DNA of 64,000 nucleotides from Zunongwangia endophytica (GTDB taxonomy: Bacteria > Bacteroidota > Bacteroidia > Flavobacteriales > Flavobacteriaceae): the NCBI RefSeq assembly GCF_030409505.1, contig NZ_JAUFPZ010000002.1, positions 2,859,501-2,923,500 of the forward strand, given 5' to 3'. The notes beneath the pieces were generated by a model. That model worked only from the letters and a program-made list of their open reading frames with translations, searched no databases and was not told the origin of the DNA. A program made the position numbers and the translations under genes. Positions 63,054 through 64,000 of the stretch are shown one piece after another (the first letter of the stretch is position 1; every line of letters starts with the position of its first letter).

Positions 63054-63818
63054 ATGAGTGATTTTCAAAATAAAACAGCAATTATAACTGGTGGATCTGG
63101 AAGTATAGGATACACTACCGCACTAGAACTCGCCGAAGCAGGTGCGAATATACTATTGGTTGATATCGACGAAGAAGCTTTAAAAGAAAAAGAATCAGCC
63201 GCAAAAAAAGAGAATTTGAATATTTCTTACGTAGTTGCCGATGTAAGTAAGCCACGAGATGTAAAAAACTATGTGGATACGTGTATTGAGCGCTACGGAA
63301 AAATTGATTATTTCTTTGATAATGCTGGTATTGAAGGTAAGGTAGCGCCGCTACAAGATTATCCAGATGATATTTTCGACAAGGTAATGGAAGTAAACGT
63401 AAAAGGTACTTACCTAGGGATGAAACATGTAATCCCAAAGATTGAAGATGGCGGGAGCATAGTAATCACCTCCTCTGTAGCAGGATTACAAGGCTCTCCT
63501 AAAATGGTGCCTTATATTACTTCTAAACATGCCGTTATAGGAATTATGCGTACTGCGGCACTCGAGCTAGGAGATAGAAATATTAATGTAAACTGTGTAA
63601 ATCCAGGTTCTGTAGATAATAGAATGATGCGATCTTTGGAAGATGGTGTGAATCCAGGCCACGGAGATGATGTGAAAAAAGCCTACGAATCTACTATTCC
63701 TTTAGGACGATACGCTACTCCAGAAGACATCTCACATATGGTTTGTTTTCTATTTTCTGATAAAGCCTCGTATGCAAATGGACAAACATTTGTAGTTGAT
63801 GGCGGAATGAAAGCCTAA
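63054..63818 (+). CDS. SDR family oxidoreductase
   Basis: Classical short-chain dehydrogenase of 254 residues. Cofactor motif IITGGSGSIGYTTA, an acidic residue after strand 2 (LLVDIDEE) that favours NAD over NADP, NNAG-like DNAGIEG, catalytic Ser in VITSSVAGLQG and Y-x3-K in YITSKHA, and the C-terminal YANGQTFVVDGGMKA. Close to the glucose-1-dehydrogenase / 3-oxoacyl-reductase-like group; the substrate cannot be assigned. Terminator follows. Confidence 0.94.
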   Translation: MSDFQNKTAIITGGSGSIGYTTALELAEAGANILLVDIDEEALKEKESAAKKENLNISYVVADVSKPRDVKNYVDTCIERYGKIDYFFDNAGIEGKVAPLQDYPDDIFDKVMEVNVKGTYLGMKHVIPKIEDGGSIVITSSVAGLQGSPKMVPYITSKHAVIGIMRTAALELGDRNINVNCVNPGSVDNRMMRSLEDGVNPGHGDDVKKAYESTIPLGRYATPEDISHMVCFLFSDKASYANGQTFVVDGGMKA

Positions 63819-63839
63819 GTTTTCAGAACTAATATTAAC

Positions 63840-63872
63840 AAAAAAGGAATCCATAATCGGATTCCTTTTTTA
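63840..63872 (+). terminator. Intrinsic terminator after the SDR gene
   Basis: AAAAAGGAATCC and GGATTCCTTTTT form a 12-bp stem around ATAATC, ending in T residues. Confidence 0.85.
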
Positions 63873-63968
63873 TTGAATCTCATTTTAAAACTCAACGAAA
63901 ACTATCTAAGTACCCGAAAAATCAGAAATATTAGTCTACGCTTAACAGGCATTGTACTTCATGTTTTT

Positions 63969-63976
63969 TAATTTTG
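63969..63976 (+). promoter_or_regulatory. Candidate -7 box for a gene beyond the right edge
   Basis: TAATTTTG is a perfect TAnnTTTG match 25 bases from the window end; the gene it would serve is not in view. Confidence 0.4.
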
Positions 63977-64000
63977 GGGCAACATTGAAAAAATTATCAT

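Noticed and set aside
63115..63438. A 107-codon minus-strand frame inside the SDR gene
   Set aside because: Antisense to the conserved SDR cofactor and catalytic region; no supporting signals.
1..64000. Prophage, integrative element, defence island or biosynthetic cluster
   Set aside because: No integrase, transposase, phage structural, restriction, Cas, NRPS or PKS gene was found, and no tRNA gene that could serve as an insertion site.

Overview
The window is a 64-kb piece of a low-GC Bacteroidota chromosome, almost certainly from a marine-type member of the Flavobacteriaceae (Zunongwangia / Gramella / Salegentibacter-like; the genus is inference). The evidence is gene content (TonB receptor plus DUF4374 lipoprotein, single-cytochrome-b SdhCAB, short-chain-type L-threonine dehydrogenase, DUF4212 plus VC_2705-type symporter, Bacteroidota-type RND pump), secreted proteins ending their signal peptides in AQ or a lipobox Cys, and promoters of the form TTTG-N19/20-TAnnTTTG. 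No rRNA, tRNA, CRISPR array, phage, plasmid or transposase gene was seen. It reads as core chromosome with repeat-rich intergenic DNA.

Layout. 1-2.8 kb: 5' part of sucA (cut by the window edge) and a polyprenyl diphosphate synthase. 2.9-9.6 kb: a TetR / TolC / membrane-fusion / RND-permease efflux operon with a palindromic operator on its own promoter. 9.6-14.5 kb: MORN-type protein, aspS, a ClC chloride-channel homologue with CBS domains, a small membrane protein and a cold-shock protein. 14.6-18.5 kb: a TonB receptor plus DUF4374 lipoprotein resembling the XusA/XusB siderophore pair, behind a Fur-like palindrome. 18.5-25 kb: threonine dehydrogenase, lipoproteins, M13 peptidase, and a lipoprotein-YraN-GNAT operon. 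25-31.3 kb: metG, HDAC-like protein, DUF3861, DUF4212/Na+ symporter, a short SSB. 31.5-42.7 kb: membrane-anchored MutS-like ATPase, S9, C1 and M28 peptidases, an OsmC operon, DUF4174, a zinc-ribbon protein and a CBS protein. 43-52 kb: YeeZ-like reductase, RidA, a Crp/Fnr regulator with a matching CRP-type site in front of ridA, mfd, and a DoxX/SDR/flavoprotein redox cluster. 52-57 kb: an unrecognised 596-residue Cys-rich protein, a TspO-related membrane protein, and a methionine aminotransferase-pdeM operon. 57-64 kb: sdhCAB, asnB and an SDR.

Genes that work together: sucA and sdhCAB belong to the TCA cycle; the four-gene efflux operon builds a complete tripartite pump with its own repressor; the TonB receptor and surface lipoprotein form a probable iron-chelate uptake pair; the Crp/Fnr protein probably controls ridA directly.

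The most unusual feature is the intergenic DNA between about 42.7 and 58 kb. It is assembled from several recurring short modules: GTCAT...GATCTCAT inverted repeats, a GTAAGCCTAG plus oligo-pyrimidine/oligo-purine hairpin, TTGAGAT heptads, and GAAGCGRTCTAA. A further 82-84 bp repeat occurs at 23.5 and 62.9 kb. No complete new multi-gene system can be claimed. The best leads are the 596-residue protein, the atypical flavoprotein cluster, the membrane-anchored MutS protein and the regulatory sites.
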